Source: Krasilnikoviella flava (GTDB lineage Bacteria > Actinomycetota > Actinomycetes > Actinomycetales > Cellulomonadaceae). Taken from it: a DNA stretch of 64,000 nucleotides. Made by a program: the position numbers and the translations under genes. Shown here in pieces: positions 34,776 through 43,593 of the stretch. A model generated the notes under the pieces. The model was not told the DNA's origin. It did not search any database and saw nothing but the letters and a program-made list of their open reading frames with translations. The stretch's first letter is position 1. Each line of letters opens with the position of its first letter. Location: positions 620,001 through 684,000 of the forward strand of contig NZ_FUZQ01000001.1 of assembly GCF_900167525.1 (NCBI RefSeq), in the 5' to 3' direction.

Positions 34776-34809
34776 GCCTGTCGAGATCGCGGACCGGGTC
34801 TCGACAGGC
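34776..34809. repeat. REP-like palindrome between two convergent genes
   Basis: GCCTGTCGAGA (34776-34786) pairs perfectly with TCTCGACAGGC (34799-34809). It shares the core of the other palindromes and may serve as the terminator of the orphan gene. The stretch 34810-34910 holds nothing else I can assign. Confidence 0.8.
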
Positions 34810-34910
34810 GCGGGAGGTGAAGCCGCCGAGCATCGGGGTGCCGGAGTCGTCCCCGACGGTCGCGGCAGGTGCGAGCCGTCGCCCCCGGGACACCCTGCGC
34901 TGCGCGACTC

Positions 34911-35963
34911 CTACTTGACCGTGGCGGGGAGCACCTCGAGGTCGTCGGTGTGCTCCTCCACGTAGCTGCCCGCCTCGTCCTTCGCGATCGCCTTCATCAG
35001 CGGGTCGAACCGCTCCCGGTCGAGCACGACGATCGACTGCCCGTCGTCGCTGCGACCGGTGCCGGAGTAGGGCGCCGTCATGAAGTCGACGTCGTTCGTG
35101 CTGAGGCCGCGGGCGCTCATGTACAGGTTGCGCATCCGGTCGATGGTGAACCCGTCGTCGGCGGCGACCGACTTGCTCACCGTGGTGAAGAAGTCCGACA
35201 TCATGCCGACGTCGTTCCGGTTGTTGTTGACCTTGGCCAGGATGGCGCGCATCCAGTTCTGCTGGCGCTGCACGCGGCCGAAGTCGCCGTTCACGAGGCC
35301 GTGGCGCTGGCGGGTGTACTTCAGCGCCTCCTCGCCCGACATCATGTGCACGCCCTTGTGGAACGAGACCGTCTTGCCGTCGCCGATGTCCTCCGGCACG
35401 CGGATGCGCACGCCGTCGAGCGCGTCCGTCATCGCCGTGAACGACTCGAAGTCGGTGACGACGAAGTGGTCGATCCTCACGCCCGTGAGGTCCTGGACGG
35501 TCTGGATCATCAGCGACGGGCCGCCGTACGAGAACGCCGCGTTGATCTTGGCCTGGCCGTGCCCGGGGATGTCCACCCAGGAGTCGCGCGGGATCGAGAC
35601 CACCTGGGCGCTCTTCCGGTTCGCCGGGAGGTGCACCAGCATGATCGCGTCGGTGCGCTGCGCGCCCGCTTCCCACTGCGAAGGGTCGCCGGCGGAGATG
35701 CGGCTGTCCGAGCCCAGCACGAGAAGGTTGACCGCCTCGGTCTCCTCCTCCGGCGCGGGGCTGTTCTCGACCTCGGCGAACGGGTCGCCCAGCCGCTCGA
35801 TGTTGGAGTCCAGCTGGTGCTGGAACCACCAGGCGGCGCCGAAGCCCCCGGCGGCGAGCAGGAGCACGAGCACGCCGACGACTGCCAGCGCGCGATGGCT
35901 GCGGCGGGCCTCGGTGCGGGCATGGCGGCGCGGCGACGACATCGGGGCGTTGGCTCGGCTCAC
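34911..35963 (-). CDS. LytR-CpsA-Psr (LCP) family glycopolymer-peptidoglycan ligase
   Basis: A 350-residue type II membrane protein. One helix at about residues 25-45 is followed by the extracellular LCP domain (about 75-270). Motifs are VNLLVLGSDSR, the phosphate-binding Arg and Asp in QRTDAIMLVHLP, VVSIPRDSWVDIPGHG, KINAAFSYGGP and KYTRQRHGLVNGDFGR. LCP enzymes move lipid-linked teichoic acid or capsule to peptidoglycan. Its place at the edge of the glycopolymer locus fits that role. The start is GTG 35963, eight bases after TAGGAT (leaderless type); ATG 35942 is an alternative seven codons later. Confidence 0.94.
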   Translation of the reverse strand: MSRANAPMSSPRRHARTEARRSHRALAVVGVLVLLLAAGGFGAAWWFQHQLDSNIERLGDPFAEVENSPAPEEETEAVNLLVLGSDSRISAGDPSQWEAGAQRTDAIMLVHLPANRKSAQVVSIPRDSWVDIPGHGQAKINAAFSYGGPSLMIQTVQDLTGVRIDHFVVTDFESFTAMTDALDGVRIRVPEDIGDGKTVSFHKGVHMMSGEEALKYTRQRHGLVNGDFGRVQRQQNWMRAILAKVNNNRNDVGMMSDFFTTVSKSVAADDGFTIDRMRNLYMSARGLSTNDVDFMTAPYSGTGRSDDGQSIVVLDRERFDPLMKAIAKDEAGSYVEEHTDDLEVLPATVK

Positions 35964-35971
35964 AGGGCGGG

Positions 35972-35977
35972 ATCCTA
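35972..35977 (-). promoter_or_regulatory. Candidate -10 for a leaderless LCP mRNA
   Basis: TAGGAT on the minus strand, separated from GTG 35963 by eight bases, with no ribosome site between. Confidence 0.45.
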
Positions 35978-36092
35978 CGGCCCTGGCCGCGAAGATCGTG
36001 TGTTCCGATCGCGACGCTTCCCGCCGTAGCATTCGCCCGGTGCGCCGCCGGACAGGACGCGGGGCGCCGCGAGCGAGACGAGAGGCTTGACG

Positions 36093-37457
36093 ATGCACGG
36101 CACCCCGGGGACGTCGTCGTCGCCGCGCCCCCGCCTCCTGCTCGTCACGCACCACTACCCGCCCGAGCACGGCGCCCCGCAGCGGCGCTGGGACACGCTG
36201 ACGCCGCGCCTCATGGAGGCGGGCGTCGACGTGGCCGTCCTCGCCCCTCCCCCGCACTACCCGAGCGGGCAGCTGCAGGACGCTCGCGCCGCCTACCGGC
36301 CGGGCGCGGTGTCCCGGGGCCGGCACGGCGAGCGCGTGGTCCGCACGAGGTTCCGCCCGCACGCGGCCGACCTGCTGTCGCGCACCGTCGACCAGGCGGT
36401 CGCGGCGGCGAGCGCCGTCGTGCTCGGCCTGCGGTACTTCCGGCAGGGGGCCGAGCGGCCCGACGTCGTGGTCGGCACCGTGCCCGGCATCCCGTCCATG
36501 TTCGCCGCGTGGCTGCTGGCGCGGCTGCTGCGTGCCCGGCTGGTGATCGAGATGCGCGACGCCTGGCCGGACCTCATCGAGCCGAGCGGCGTGCTCGACG
36601 CGCGGCGCTCCGTCGCCTCCCGGCTCCTGGCCGGCGCGCGCGCCCTCGTGCACCGCACGGTGACCCGCCTCCAGTCGCGGGCCGACGCCGTCGTCACCAC
36701 CACCGAGACGTTCGCCCAGGTGCTGCTCGAGCGCGGCGTGCGCCGCGTCGCCGTCGTGCGCAACGGCACGTCGTTCCAGCCGCTCACCTCCGACGACACG
36801 GTCATCACCTCCCCGCTGCCCGACGACGCCGACCCGGGGCGGGCGCGCCCGCTGCGCGCCGTGTACGCCGGCACCGTGGGACGCGCCCAGGACCTGCAGT
36901 CCGTGGTGCGGGCGGCGGCGTTCGTGGCCCGGCGCGGCCTGCCCCTCGACGTCCGCATCGTCGGTGCGGGCGCGCGCGTGCCGTTCCTGGAGCAGCTCGT
37001 GGCCGAGCTCGACGCGCCCGTGACGTTCGTCGGCCCCGTGCCCCCGGGCGAGATCCGCCGGTACTACGCCTGGGCGGACACCGTGATCGTGTCGCTGCGC
37101 GACTGGAAGCCGCTGGAGTGGACCGTGCCGTCCAAGCTGTACGAGGTGATGGCCTCCGGCGCGTACGCGACCGCGTGCGTCGCGGGCGAGGCCGCCGCGC
37201 TGGTGCAGCGCTCCGGCGCCGGGTCGGTCGTGCCGCCCGGCGACGTGGCCGCGCTCACCGAGCTGTGGTCGGGCTGGGCCGCGTCCGGCGTCGTGCCCGC
37301 CGCCGACCCGCAGGCCGCGCAGTGGGTGGCCCGGAACGCCGACGACGACACCCTCGCCGCCCGGTACCTCGACCTGCTGCGCGAGCTGGTCGAGCCTGTC
37401 GAGGCCTCGTCCCGGATCTCGACAGGCTCCACCACCAGCGGCGAGGGGACCCGATGA
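36093..37457 (+). CDS. GT4 family glycosyltransferase
   Basis: A 454-residue GT-B fold glycosyltransferase. The N-terminal domain begins LLLVTHHYPPEHGAPQRRW, the form seen in WbuB/WcaI-like enzymes, and contains VIEMRDAWPDL. The nucleotide-sugar domain has VYAGTVGRAQDLQSVV, VRIVGAGARVPFLEQL and PSKLYEVMASGAY with the E of the EX7E-type motif. The last 25 codons run through a palindromic repeat (37386-37437), read as VEPVEASSRISTGSTTSG, so the C-terminus is probably dispensable. ATG 36093 is preceded by GAGAGG. The next gene overlaps its stop by four bases. Confidence 0.92.
   Translation: MHGTPGTSSSPRPRLLLVTHHYPPEHGAPQRRWDTLTPRLMEAGVDVAVLAPPPHYPSGQLQDARAAYRPGAVSRGRHGERVVRTRFRPHAADLLSRTVDQAVAAASAVVLGLRYFRQGAERPDVVVGTVPGIPSMFAAWLLARLLRARLVIEMRDAWPDLIEPSGVLDARRSVASRLLAGARALVHRTVTRLQSRADAVVTTTETFAQVLLERGVRRVAVVRNGTSFQPLTSDDTVITSPLPDDADPGRARPLRAVYAGTVGRAQDLQSVVRAAAFVARRGLPLDVRIVGAGARVPFLEQLVAELDAPVTFVGPVPPGEIRRYYAWADTVIVSLRDWKPLEWTVPSKLYEVMASGAYATACVAGEAAALVQRSGAGSVVPPGDVAALTELWSGWAASGVVPAADPQAAQWVARNADDDTLAARYLDLLRELVEPVEASSRISTGSTTSGEGTR
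37386..37437. repeat. REP-like palindrome inside the 3' end of the GT4 gene
   Basis: GGTCGAGCCTGTCGAG (from 37388) and CTCGACAGGCTCCACC (to 37434) are complementary arms, in frame, placed a few codons before the stop. It may have changed the stop position of the original gene. Confidence 0.8.
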
Positions 37458-39106
37458 CGCGGCTGCGCGAGCTGGCCCGCAACGCCCGCTTCGCCGCGTC
37501 GTTCGTCGGCGGCGCGCTGCGCACGGACCCCGCGTGGCTGGTGCTGCAGACGGCGCGCCGCACGCCGGCGCGGGTGAGCGCCGTCGTCGTGCCGTGGGTG
37601 GAGCGTGCGCTGGGCGACGGGACCTCCGGGGAGGCGGGGCGGCTGCGCGCGGCATGGCAGGCCGGCGACGTGGCGGCCCTGCGCGCCGCGGGCCCGACGA
37701 CGCGTGCCGGGCGTCGGGTCAAGGCGTCGTTGCTGGGTCAGGTGGCGGTGCTGGAGGCCGCCGAGGCGCCCCGGTCGTCTCAGGATGCGGATGGTTTCCC
37801 GAGGCGAGCGGGTGACAAGATGCCGCGCACCGGACGGGGGCAGATCTCGCCCGGATCCTCGGACCCCGTCGCGGTGCACCACCACCTGACCAACTCGTTG
37901 CCCCACACGCAGAGCGGCTACACCCTGCGCACGCACGCCGTCCTCACCGCGCAGCGCGCCGCCGGGCACCCGGTCACCGCGACCACCCGCGCCGGCTACC
38001 CGCTGATGATCGGCGCGCTCGGCGCCCGCGGCACGGACGTCGTCGATGGCGTGCCCTATCGACGCCTGGTGCCGCGGGCGCTGCCCGCCGACCACGGGCG
38101 CCGGGCCGCGGACGGCGTCGAGCTGCTCGTGCGCGCGCTCGACGACGCCCGCCCCGCCGTCGTGCACGCCACCACGCCGTGGACCACCGGCGACGCCGCG
38201 CGCGCCGCCGCCGCGCGGCTCGGCCTGCCGTGGGTGTACGAGGTGCGGGGGCTGCCCGAGGAGACGTGGGCCGCGTCGCACCCGACGCCCGAGGGCCGCG
38301 AGCGCGCCGCCGCGTCGGAGCGGTTCGCGCTGCTGCGCGCCCGCGAGACCGACCTGGCGCTCACCGCCGACCACGTCGTCACCCTCAGCGGGACCATGCG
38401 CGACGAGCTCGTCGGCCGCGGCGTGCCCGGCGAGCGCATCACCGTGGTGCCGAATGCCGTGGACGCCGCCCTGCTCGGCCCCGCGCCCTCCCCCGCCGAG
38501 GCGCGCGCGACGCTCGGGCTGCGCACCGCGCCGCTCGTCGTCGGGACGGTGAGCAGCATCGTCGGGTACGAGGGCCTGGACACCGTGCTGCGCGCGGTCG
38601 CCCTGCTGCGCTCGCGCGGCGTCGACGTGTCGGCCCTGATCGTGGGCGACGGCGTCGACCGCCCCCGCCTCCTGCGGCTCGCCGCCGAGCTCGGGCTGGG
38701 CGAGCACGCCCTCCTGCCCGGCCGCGTGCCGCGCGACGTCGCGCGCACCTACCTCGCCGCGCTCGACGCCGTCCTCGTGCCCCGCCGGCCCGACCGCGTC
38801 ACGCGGCTCGTCACGCCCCTCAAGCCCGTCGAGGCGATGGCCCTGGGCCGCCCCGTCCTCGCCAGCGACCTGCCCGCGCTCGCCGAGGTGCTCTCGCCGC
38901 TGGACGGCGGCGCTCCCGCCGGCGTGCTCGTGGACCCCGACGACGTCGAGGCCTGGGCCGCCGCCGTCGCGCGCGTGCTCGACGACGACGACCACCGCGC
39001 CCCGCTCGTCGCCGCCGGGCGGCGCGTGGCCGCCGAGCGGACGTGGGAACGGCTCGTGGCCCGGTACGCCGACGTCTACCGGCGCGTCGGGGGGCGGGAG
39101 CGCTGA
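37454..39106 (+). CDS. Glycosyltransferase (GT4-like) with a 130-residue N-terminal extension
   Basis: A 550-residue protein coupled to the previous gene by an ATGA overlap. Residues 1-130 have no recognised fold: an Arg/Ala-rich helix region and a polar linker. The GT-B domain starts around residue 138 (VHHHLTNSLPHTQSGYTLRTH). It has YEVRGLPEETW, VTLSGTMRDELV and VVPNAVDAALLGP in the middle. The C-terminal half has VGTVSSIVGYEGLDTVLRAV, LLPGRVPRDVARTYL and VTPLKPVEAMALGRPVLASD with the catalytic EX7E-like region. It is a retaining glycosyltransferase of unknown donor within the polymer locus. Confidence 0.9.
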   Translation: MTRLRELARNARFAASFVGGALRTDPAWLVLQTARRTPARVSAVVVPWVERALGDGTSGEAGRLRAAWQAGDVAALRAAGPTTRAGRRVKASLLGQVAVLEAAEAPRSSQDADGFPRRAGDKMPRTGRGQISPGSSDPVAVHHHLTNSLPHTQSGYTLRTHAVLTAQRAAGHPVTATTRAGYPLMIGALGARGTDVVDGVPYRRLVPRALPADHGRRAADGVELLVRALDDARPAVVHATTPWTTGDAARAAAARLGLPWVYEVRGLPEETWAASHPTPEGRERAAASERFALLRARETDLALTADHVVTLSGTMRDELVGRGVPGERITVVPNAVDAALLGPAPSPAEARATLGLRTAPLVVGTVSSIVGYEGLDTVLRAVALLRSRGVDVSALIVGDGVDRPRLLRLAAELGLGEHALLPGRVPRDVARTYLAALDAVLVPRRPDRVTRLVTPLKPVEAMALGRPVLASDLPALAEVLSPLDGGAPAGVLVDPDDVEAWAAAVARVLDDDDHRAPLVAAGRRVAAERTWERLVARYADVYRRVGGRER

Positions 39107-39114
39107 GCGCCGCC

Positions 39115-40227
39115 ATGAGGCCCGCAACCCGGGCGGTGCGTGCGGCCGCGCTCGGGTTGGTGCTCGTCGCCGTCGCCGTGCTGCTGGCGGCGTGCACGCC
39201 GACCGGCGGACCGCCCCCGCAGCCCACGCCGCCGGGAACCGCGCGCCCGGCGCCGAGCCCTTCGCCGAGCCGGCCGACCGCGACATTCACCGTCTGGCAC
39301 TGGAACGTCGCGGGCGGGTCGGGCTACGGGATCAGCCCGCAGGCGGGCGACGCGATGGGCGCCGGACGCGTCCGCACCGTCGTCAACTCGATCTCGTCGC
39401 CCGCGCAGGGGAACGATCTCGCCTCCGTGAACGAGATGTGCCTCTCGCAGTACCAGGCGGTCCGGCGCGGCCTGGCGGAGCGGGGTTGGCCGCACGACCC
39501 GGGCGGGAGCTTCTCCCGGTGGACCGAGCTCGACGGGTCGGGGTCGCGCTGCGGCGGCGAACCGGTGGGGAACGCGATCTTCTCCCGGTACCCGCTGGCC
39601 CCCGGCGCGGAGGTCTTCCGGCTCCCCGCGGCGCCGGCGGGCAGCCCCGACGCCGCGACCGATCCCTACGCGCGCAGCCTGACGTGCGTCACCCCACGGC
39701 CCTACCCGTCGGTGCGATTCTGCGTCACGCACATCACGTTCCTGGCCTCGTCCGCCGCATACGGCAAGCAGGCACAGCTCGACGACGTCCGGGAGACGCT
39801 CGACCGCTACGTCCGGGCCGGCGTGACCCCGATCGTCGCCGGCGACTTCAACACCGGGGCCAACTTCCGTGAGCTCGACGGCTGGTACACGCCGGAAGCC
39901 GGGCGGCGGACCGCGACCCGCGCCGACGGCTCGCGCGTCGCGACGAACCCGGGGAACACCGGGCACTACGTGGAGCTGGGCGACGACGACGCCACCGGCT
40001 GCCGCGGGTACGGGCAGGGCACGTCAGACACCTACCGGGACAACGGGCCGTGCGGCACCGGGGTGCGGATCGACCTCGTGTTCGTCCCCGCAGACCGGGT
40101 GCGCGGCGAGTACTGGAGCAGCACCTACGGACCCGAGTCGGTCAACTGCACGCTCGCCGAGGTGCCCCGCGCCCCCGCGTGCTCCGACCACCGGGTGGTG
40201 CGTGGCCGCGTGACACTGGCGCTCTGA
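39115..40227 (+). CDS. Lipoprotein of the endonuclease/exonuclease/phosphatase (EEP) fold
   Basis: A 370-residue protein with a signal peptide ending at a lipobox (LLAAC, residue about 26) and a Pro/Ser/Thr linker. The EEP domain starts with FTVWHWNVAGG and contains NEMCLSQYQAV, GNAIFSRYPL, TPIVAGDFNTGANF (metal and catalytic Asp-Asn) and CSDHRVVRGRV at the end, so the active-site set is complete. Six or more cysteines suggest disulfides outside the cell. It starts eight bases after the glycosyltransferase. It may be a surface nuclease or a phosphodiesterase acting on phosphate-containing polymer; the sequence alone cannot choose. Confidence 0.85.
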   Translation: MRPATRAVRAAALGLVLVAVAVLLAACTPTGGPPPQPTPPGTARPAPSPSPSRPTATFTVWHWNVAGGSGYGISPQAGDAMGAGRVRTVVNSISSPAQGNDLASVNEMCLSQYQAVRRGLAERGWPHDPGGSFSRWTELDGSGSRCGGEPVGNAIFSRYPLAPGAEVFRLPAAPAGSPDAATDPYARSLTCVTPRPYPSVRFCVTHITFLASSAAYGKQAQLDDVRETLDRYVRAGVTPIVAGDFNTGANFRELDGWYTPEAGRRTATRADGSRVATNPGNTGHYVELGDDDATGCRGYGQGTSDTYRDNGPCGTGVRIDLVFVPADRVRGEYWSSTYGPESVNCTLAEVPRAPACSDHRVVRGRVTLAL

Positions 40228-40260
40228 CGCCAGCGCCGGCGGGTCGCGAGGAGGACGTGC

Positions 40261-41574
40261 TCAGCGACGCCCGAGGGCGCGGTACTGCCAGCCCGCGTCG
40301 GTCCACGCCGATCGGCTCAGGGCGTTGCGGCCGTCCAGGAGCGTGCGCTGCGCGACGAGGGTGCCGACCCGCTCGGGGTCGAGGTCGCGGTACTGCTTCC
40401 ACTCCGTGAGCAGCAGGACGGCGTCCGCGCCGGCGAGCGCTGCCTCCAGGTCGCGCTCGTAGCGCAGCTCCGGACGCTTGGCGCGCGCGTTGTCGATGGC
40501 CTGCGGGTCGTGCACGGTGACGACGGCGCCCAGCTCCGCGAGGCGGGCGGCGACGTCGAGGGCGGGCGAGTCGCGCACGTCGTCGCTGTCGGGCTTGAAC
40601 GCGGCGCCAAGCACCGTCACCTCGGCTCCCTCCACCATCCCGCCCAGCACCTCGGACGCGAGGTCCACCATGCGGGTGCGGCGGCGCGTGTTGATGGCGT
40701 CCACCTCGCCGAGGAAGGCGACGGCGTCGCCGGCCCCGAGCTCGTCGGCCCGTGCGCGGAAGGCGCGGATGTCCTTGGGCAGGCAGCCGCCGCCGAAGCC
40801 GAGGCCGGCGTCGAGGAAGCGGCGGCCGATGCGCGCGTCGTGGCCGATCGCGTCGGCGAGGTGGGCGACGTCGCCCCCGGCCACCTCGCACAGCTCCGCC
40901 ATCGCGTTGATGAACGAGATCTTGGTGGCGAGGAACGAGTTGGCCGCCACCTTGACCAGCTCGGCCGTCGGGTAGTCCGTGACGATGCGCGGCACGCCCT
41001 CCGCCAGCGGCGAGGCGAACACCTCGTCGAGGACGGTCGTCGCCCGCTGCCCCGCGGCGTCGCCGGGCACGCCGTAGACGAGCCGGTCGGGGTGGAGGGT
41101 GTCCTGCACCGCGAACCCCTCGCGCAGGAACTCCGGGTTCCAGGCGAGCGTCGCGTCCGGCCGGGCGGCCGCGACGACGTCGGCCAGCCGCTGCGCGGTG
41201 CCGACCGGCACGGTGGACTTTCCGACCACGATCTCGCCCGCCCCGAGGTGCTCGACGAGCTCGTCGACGGCGGCATCGACGTAGGAGAGGTCGGCCGCCT
41301 GGCCGTCCGGCCGCTGCGGCGTCCCGACGCACACGAAGTGCACCCGCGACCCGGCCACCGCCGCCATGTCCGTCGACACCGTCAGCCGCCCCGAGCTCGT
41401 GACCTGCGACAACAGTTCGTCCAGGCACGGTTCGAAGAACGGCGCCTTGCCCGCGGCGAGCGCAACCACCCGGGCGGGGTCGACGTCGACCCCCACCACG
41501 TCGTGCCCGAGCTTCGCCAGGCTCGCGGCGTGCACCGCACCGAGGTACCCGAGACCGATGACCGAGATCTGCAC
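40261..41574 (-). CDS. ugd: UDP-glucose 6-dehydrogenase
   Basis: Oxidises UDP-glucose to UDP-glucuronate with two NAD molecules. The 437-residue protein has the Rossmann start ISVIGLGYLGAVHAASLAKLGHDVVGVDVD, NPEFLREGFAVQD, the lysine in ELVKVAANSFLATKISFINA, the catalytic Cys in LGFGGGCLPKDIRAF (about residue 262), and GAAFKPDSDDVRDSPAL. GDP-mannose dehydrogenase is closely related, but the FLREG and GFGGGCLPKDI forms favour UDP-glucose. The start is GTG 41574 with a weak ribosome site. It is divergent from the exporter genes, with an 80 bp shared promoter region. Confidence 0.93.
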   Translation of the reverse strand: MQISVIGLGYLGAVHAASLAKLGHDVVGVDVDPARVVALAAGKAPFFEPCLDELLSQVTSSGRLTVSTDMAAVAGSRVHFVCVGTPQRPDGQAADLSYVDAAVDELVEHLGAGEIVVGKSTVPVGTAQRLADVVAAARPDATLAWNPEFLREGFAVQDTLHPDRLVYGVPGDAAGQRATTVLDEVFASPLAEGVPRIVTDYPTAELVKVAANSFLATKISFINAMAELCEVAGGDVAHLADAIGHDARIGRRFLDAGLGFGGGCLPKDIRAFRARADELGAGDAVAFLGEVDAINTRRRTRMVDLASEVLGGMVEGAEVTVLGAAFKPDSDDVRDSPALDVAARLAELGAVVTVHDPQAIDNARAKRPELRYERDLEAALAGADAVLLLTEWKQYRDLDPERVGTLVAQRTLLDGRNALSRSAWTDAGWQYRALGRR

Positions 41575-41640
41575 GTTCCATGCCCTTCGTCGAGGCGTCC
41601 GCAGGGACGACGGCGCCTAGGAGCACGCCGCGGCTCACTC

Positions 41641-41646
41641 TAGGAT
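41641..41646 (+). promoter_or_regulatory. Candidate -10 for a leaderless exporter mRNA
   Basis: TAGGAT at 41641-41646 is eight bases before the ATG of the permease gene. The gap 41575-41654 should also hold the ugd promoter, which I cannot place. Confidence 0.45.
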
Positions 41647-41654
41647 GCGGGGCG

Positions 41655-42584
41655 ATGACGTACGAGGCCGGTGTTCGACAGGGCGTGGAGACGCGCCCGG
41701 CCGACCTGTACGCCGAGCTCTTCGGCAAGCAGGCCTCCACCCTCGAGGTCGTCTCCACCGGCCGGCTCTCCCAGGTGGGCGCCCGGCCCCCGATCCGCAC
41801 CTACCTCGCACAGCTGTGGAGGCGGCGGCACTTCCTGTGGGCCGAGGCGCGGGCCAAGGTCACCAGCGGCACGCGCGAGACGCTGCTCGGGCAGGCGTGG
41901 CTGGTCATCAACCCCATGCTCAACGGCTTGGCGTACTACCTGATCTTCGGGCAGGTGCTGGGGGCGAAAGGCGGGATCGAGAACTTCCTCGGCTACCTCA
42001 TCGTCGGCGTCTTCCTCTTCCAGTTCACGACGCAGTGCGTGACCGGTGGGGCCAAGTCCATCGCCGGCGGACGCAACCTCATCCGGGCCTTCAGCTTCCC
42101 GCGGGCCTCGCTCCCGATCTCGGTCGTGCTGCGCGGCATGCTCAACCTCGCACCGACGCTCGGGGCGATGTTCGTGCTGCTGCTGGTGCTGCCCGACCAG
42201 GAGCACTGGACCACGGCGGCCGCCCTGTTCCCGGCCGTGCTGGCGCTCCAGGTCGTGTTCGTCACCGGCCTGTCGCTGCTGCTGGCCCGCGCCGCCGCCG
42301 CCCTGCCCGACCTCAACCAGCTCATCAGCGTGCTCATGCGGTTCTGGCTGTACGGGTCGGCGGTGTTCTTCTCGATCGAACGGTTCGAGAACTACCCGTG
42401 GATCGTCGGGATCATGGAGATCAACCCCATGTACCTGGTGCTCGACGCGGCCCGCGACACCCTGCTCTACGGCGTCGTGCCCGCCGTGTCGACGTGGGTC
42501 GGGCTGGGCGCCTGGGCCGTGGGTACCGTCGTGGTCGGCTTCCTCGTGTTCTGGCGGGCGGAGGAGTCCTATGGCCGTGCCTGA
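41655..42584 (+). CDS. Polysaccharide/teichoic acid ABC exporter permease (Wzm/TagG-like)
   Basis: A 309-residue ABC-2 permease with six hydrophobic segments after a 60-residue cytoplasmic N-terminus. RRRHFLWAEARAKVTSG followed by TLLGQAWLVINPMLNGLAYYLIFG is the typical entry of Wzm/TagG exporters. AFSFPRASLPISVVLRG and NPMYLVLDAARDTLLYG complete the pattern. The next gene, its ATPase, overlaps by 14 bases. Together they should move a finished lipid-linked polymer across the membrane. No ribosome site is seen; the mRNA is probably leaderless. Confidence 0.93.
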   Translation: MTYEAGVRQGVETRPADLYAELFGKQASTLEVVSTGRLSQVGARPPIRTYLAQLWRRRHFLWAEARAKVTSGTRETLLGQAWLVINPMLNGLAYYLIFGQVLGAKGGIENFLGYLIVGVFLFQFTTQCVTGGAKSIAGGRNLIRAFSFPRASLPISVVLRGMLNLAPTLGAMFVLLLVLPDQEHWTTAAALFPAVLALQVVFVTGLSLLLARAAAALPDLNQLISVLMRFWLYGSAVFFSIERFENYPWIVGIMEINPMYLVLDAARDTLLYGVVPAVSTWVGLGAWAVGTVVVGFLVFWRAEESYGRA

Positions 42585-43590
42585 GCTCGCCGTCGCCGAG
42601 CAGTTCACCCGCCCGACGACCGCCGACCAGCCCGCCACCGGCGCAGCCACCGGGTCCTTCGCCGACCCGTTCGCCCAGGCGACGGTGGCCGTGCAGGACG
42701 TGAGCGTCCGGTACCGCGTGCCCTCGACCGACGCCGCCGAGCGCCGTCGTCGGACGAACCCGCTCGTCAAGGCCGCGCGCACCGTGCTGGGCAACGACCC
42801 CAAGGTGCTGGTGCGTGCCCTGTCGGGCATCTCCTTCGTGGCGAAGTCCGGCGAGCAGATCGGACTCGTGGGGCAGAACGGCTCCGGCAAGAGCACCCTG
42901 CTGCGGATCATCGCCGGGCTGGAGAACCCCGCCAAGGGCCGGGTGCTCGCCGAGAGCACGCCGGTGCTCATCGGCGTCAACGCCGCCCTGGTTCCCGACC
43001 TGTCCGGCGAGGAGAACATCCGCCTCGGCTGCCTCGCCATGGGGCTCACCCCGGCGCAGGCGGAGGCCGCCGTCCCCGAGGTCAAGGAGCTCGCCGGCCT
43101 CGGCAAGTCGATCTACCTGCCGATGAAGACGTACTCGTCCGGAATGGGCGCCCGCCTCCGCTTCGCCATCGCGACGGCGTCCAACCCGCACATCCTGCTC
43201 ATCGACGAGGCCCTCGCGACCGGCGACGCGGCGTTCAAGGAGCGCAGCGAGGCCCGCATGCAGGGTCTGCGCAAGAGCGCCGGCACGGTGTTCCTCGTCT
43301 CGCACGCGGCGCAGACCATCGAGGAGTCCTGCACGCGGGCCATCTGGCTCAACCACGGCCGCCTCGTCCTCGACGGTCCCGCCGAGGACGTCGCCCTGCG
43401 ATACCGCAAGTGGGCCTGGGCGGTCGCCAAGGACCGGCAGGACGAGGCCAAGCAGATCATCGAGACCGCCTTCACCGAGCGCGAGCAGACGCAGGTCCGG
43501 GTGGAAGAGCCCCGGTCGGCGCGCCGATACACTTCCCGTCACGTGAGGCCCCGGAGCGCCTCGTCGCGGCGCAGCAAAGGAGGGCGGTAG
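42571..43590 (+). CDS. Polysaccharide/teichoic acid ABC exporter ATPase (Wzt/TagH-like)
   Basis: A 339-residue ATPase. After a 40-residue disordered start, VAVQDVSVRYRVPS begins the domain. Walker A is GQNGSGKSTLLR, the signature is YSSGMGARLRFAIATA (the SSGM form typical of Wzt/TagH), Walker B is ILLIDEALATGD, and SHAAQTIEESCTRAIWLNHGRLV carries the switch His. The C-terminus is a short basic tail, not the large carbohydrate-binding domain of O-antigen Wzt, so the exporter should be of the TagH-like, end-independent kind. ATG 42571 has GGAGGAG four bases upstream. Confidence 0.94.
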   Translation: MAVPELAVAEQFTRPTTADQPATGAATGSFADPFAQATVAVQDVSVRYRVPSTDAAERRRRTNPLVKAARTVLGNDPKVLVRALSGISFVAKSGEQIGLVGQNGSGKSTLLRIIAGLENPAKGRVLAESTPVLIGVNAALVPDLSGEENIRLGCLAMGLTPAQAEAAVPEVKELAGLGKSIYLPMKTYSSGMGARLRFAIATASNPHILLIDEALATGDAAFKERSEARMQGLRKSAGTVFLVSHAAQTIEESCTRAIWLNHGRLVLDGPAEDVALRYRKWAWAVAKDRQDEAKQIIETAFTEREQTQVRVEEPRSARRYTSRHVRPRSASSRRSKGGR

Positions 43591-43593
43591 CCG

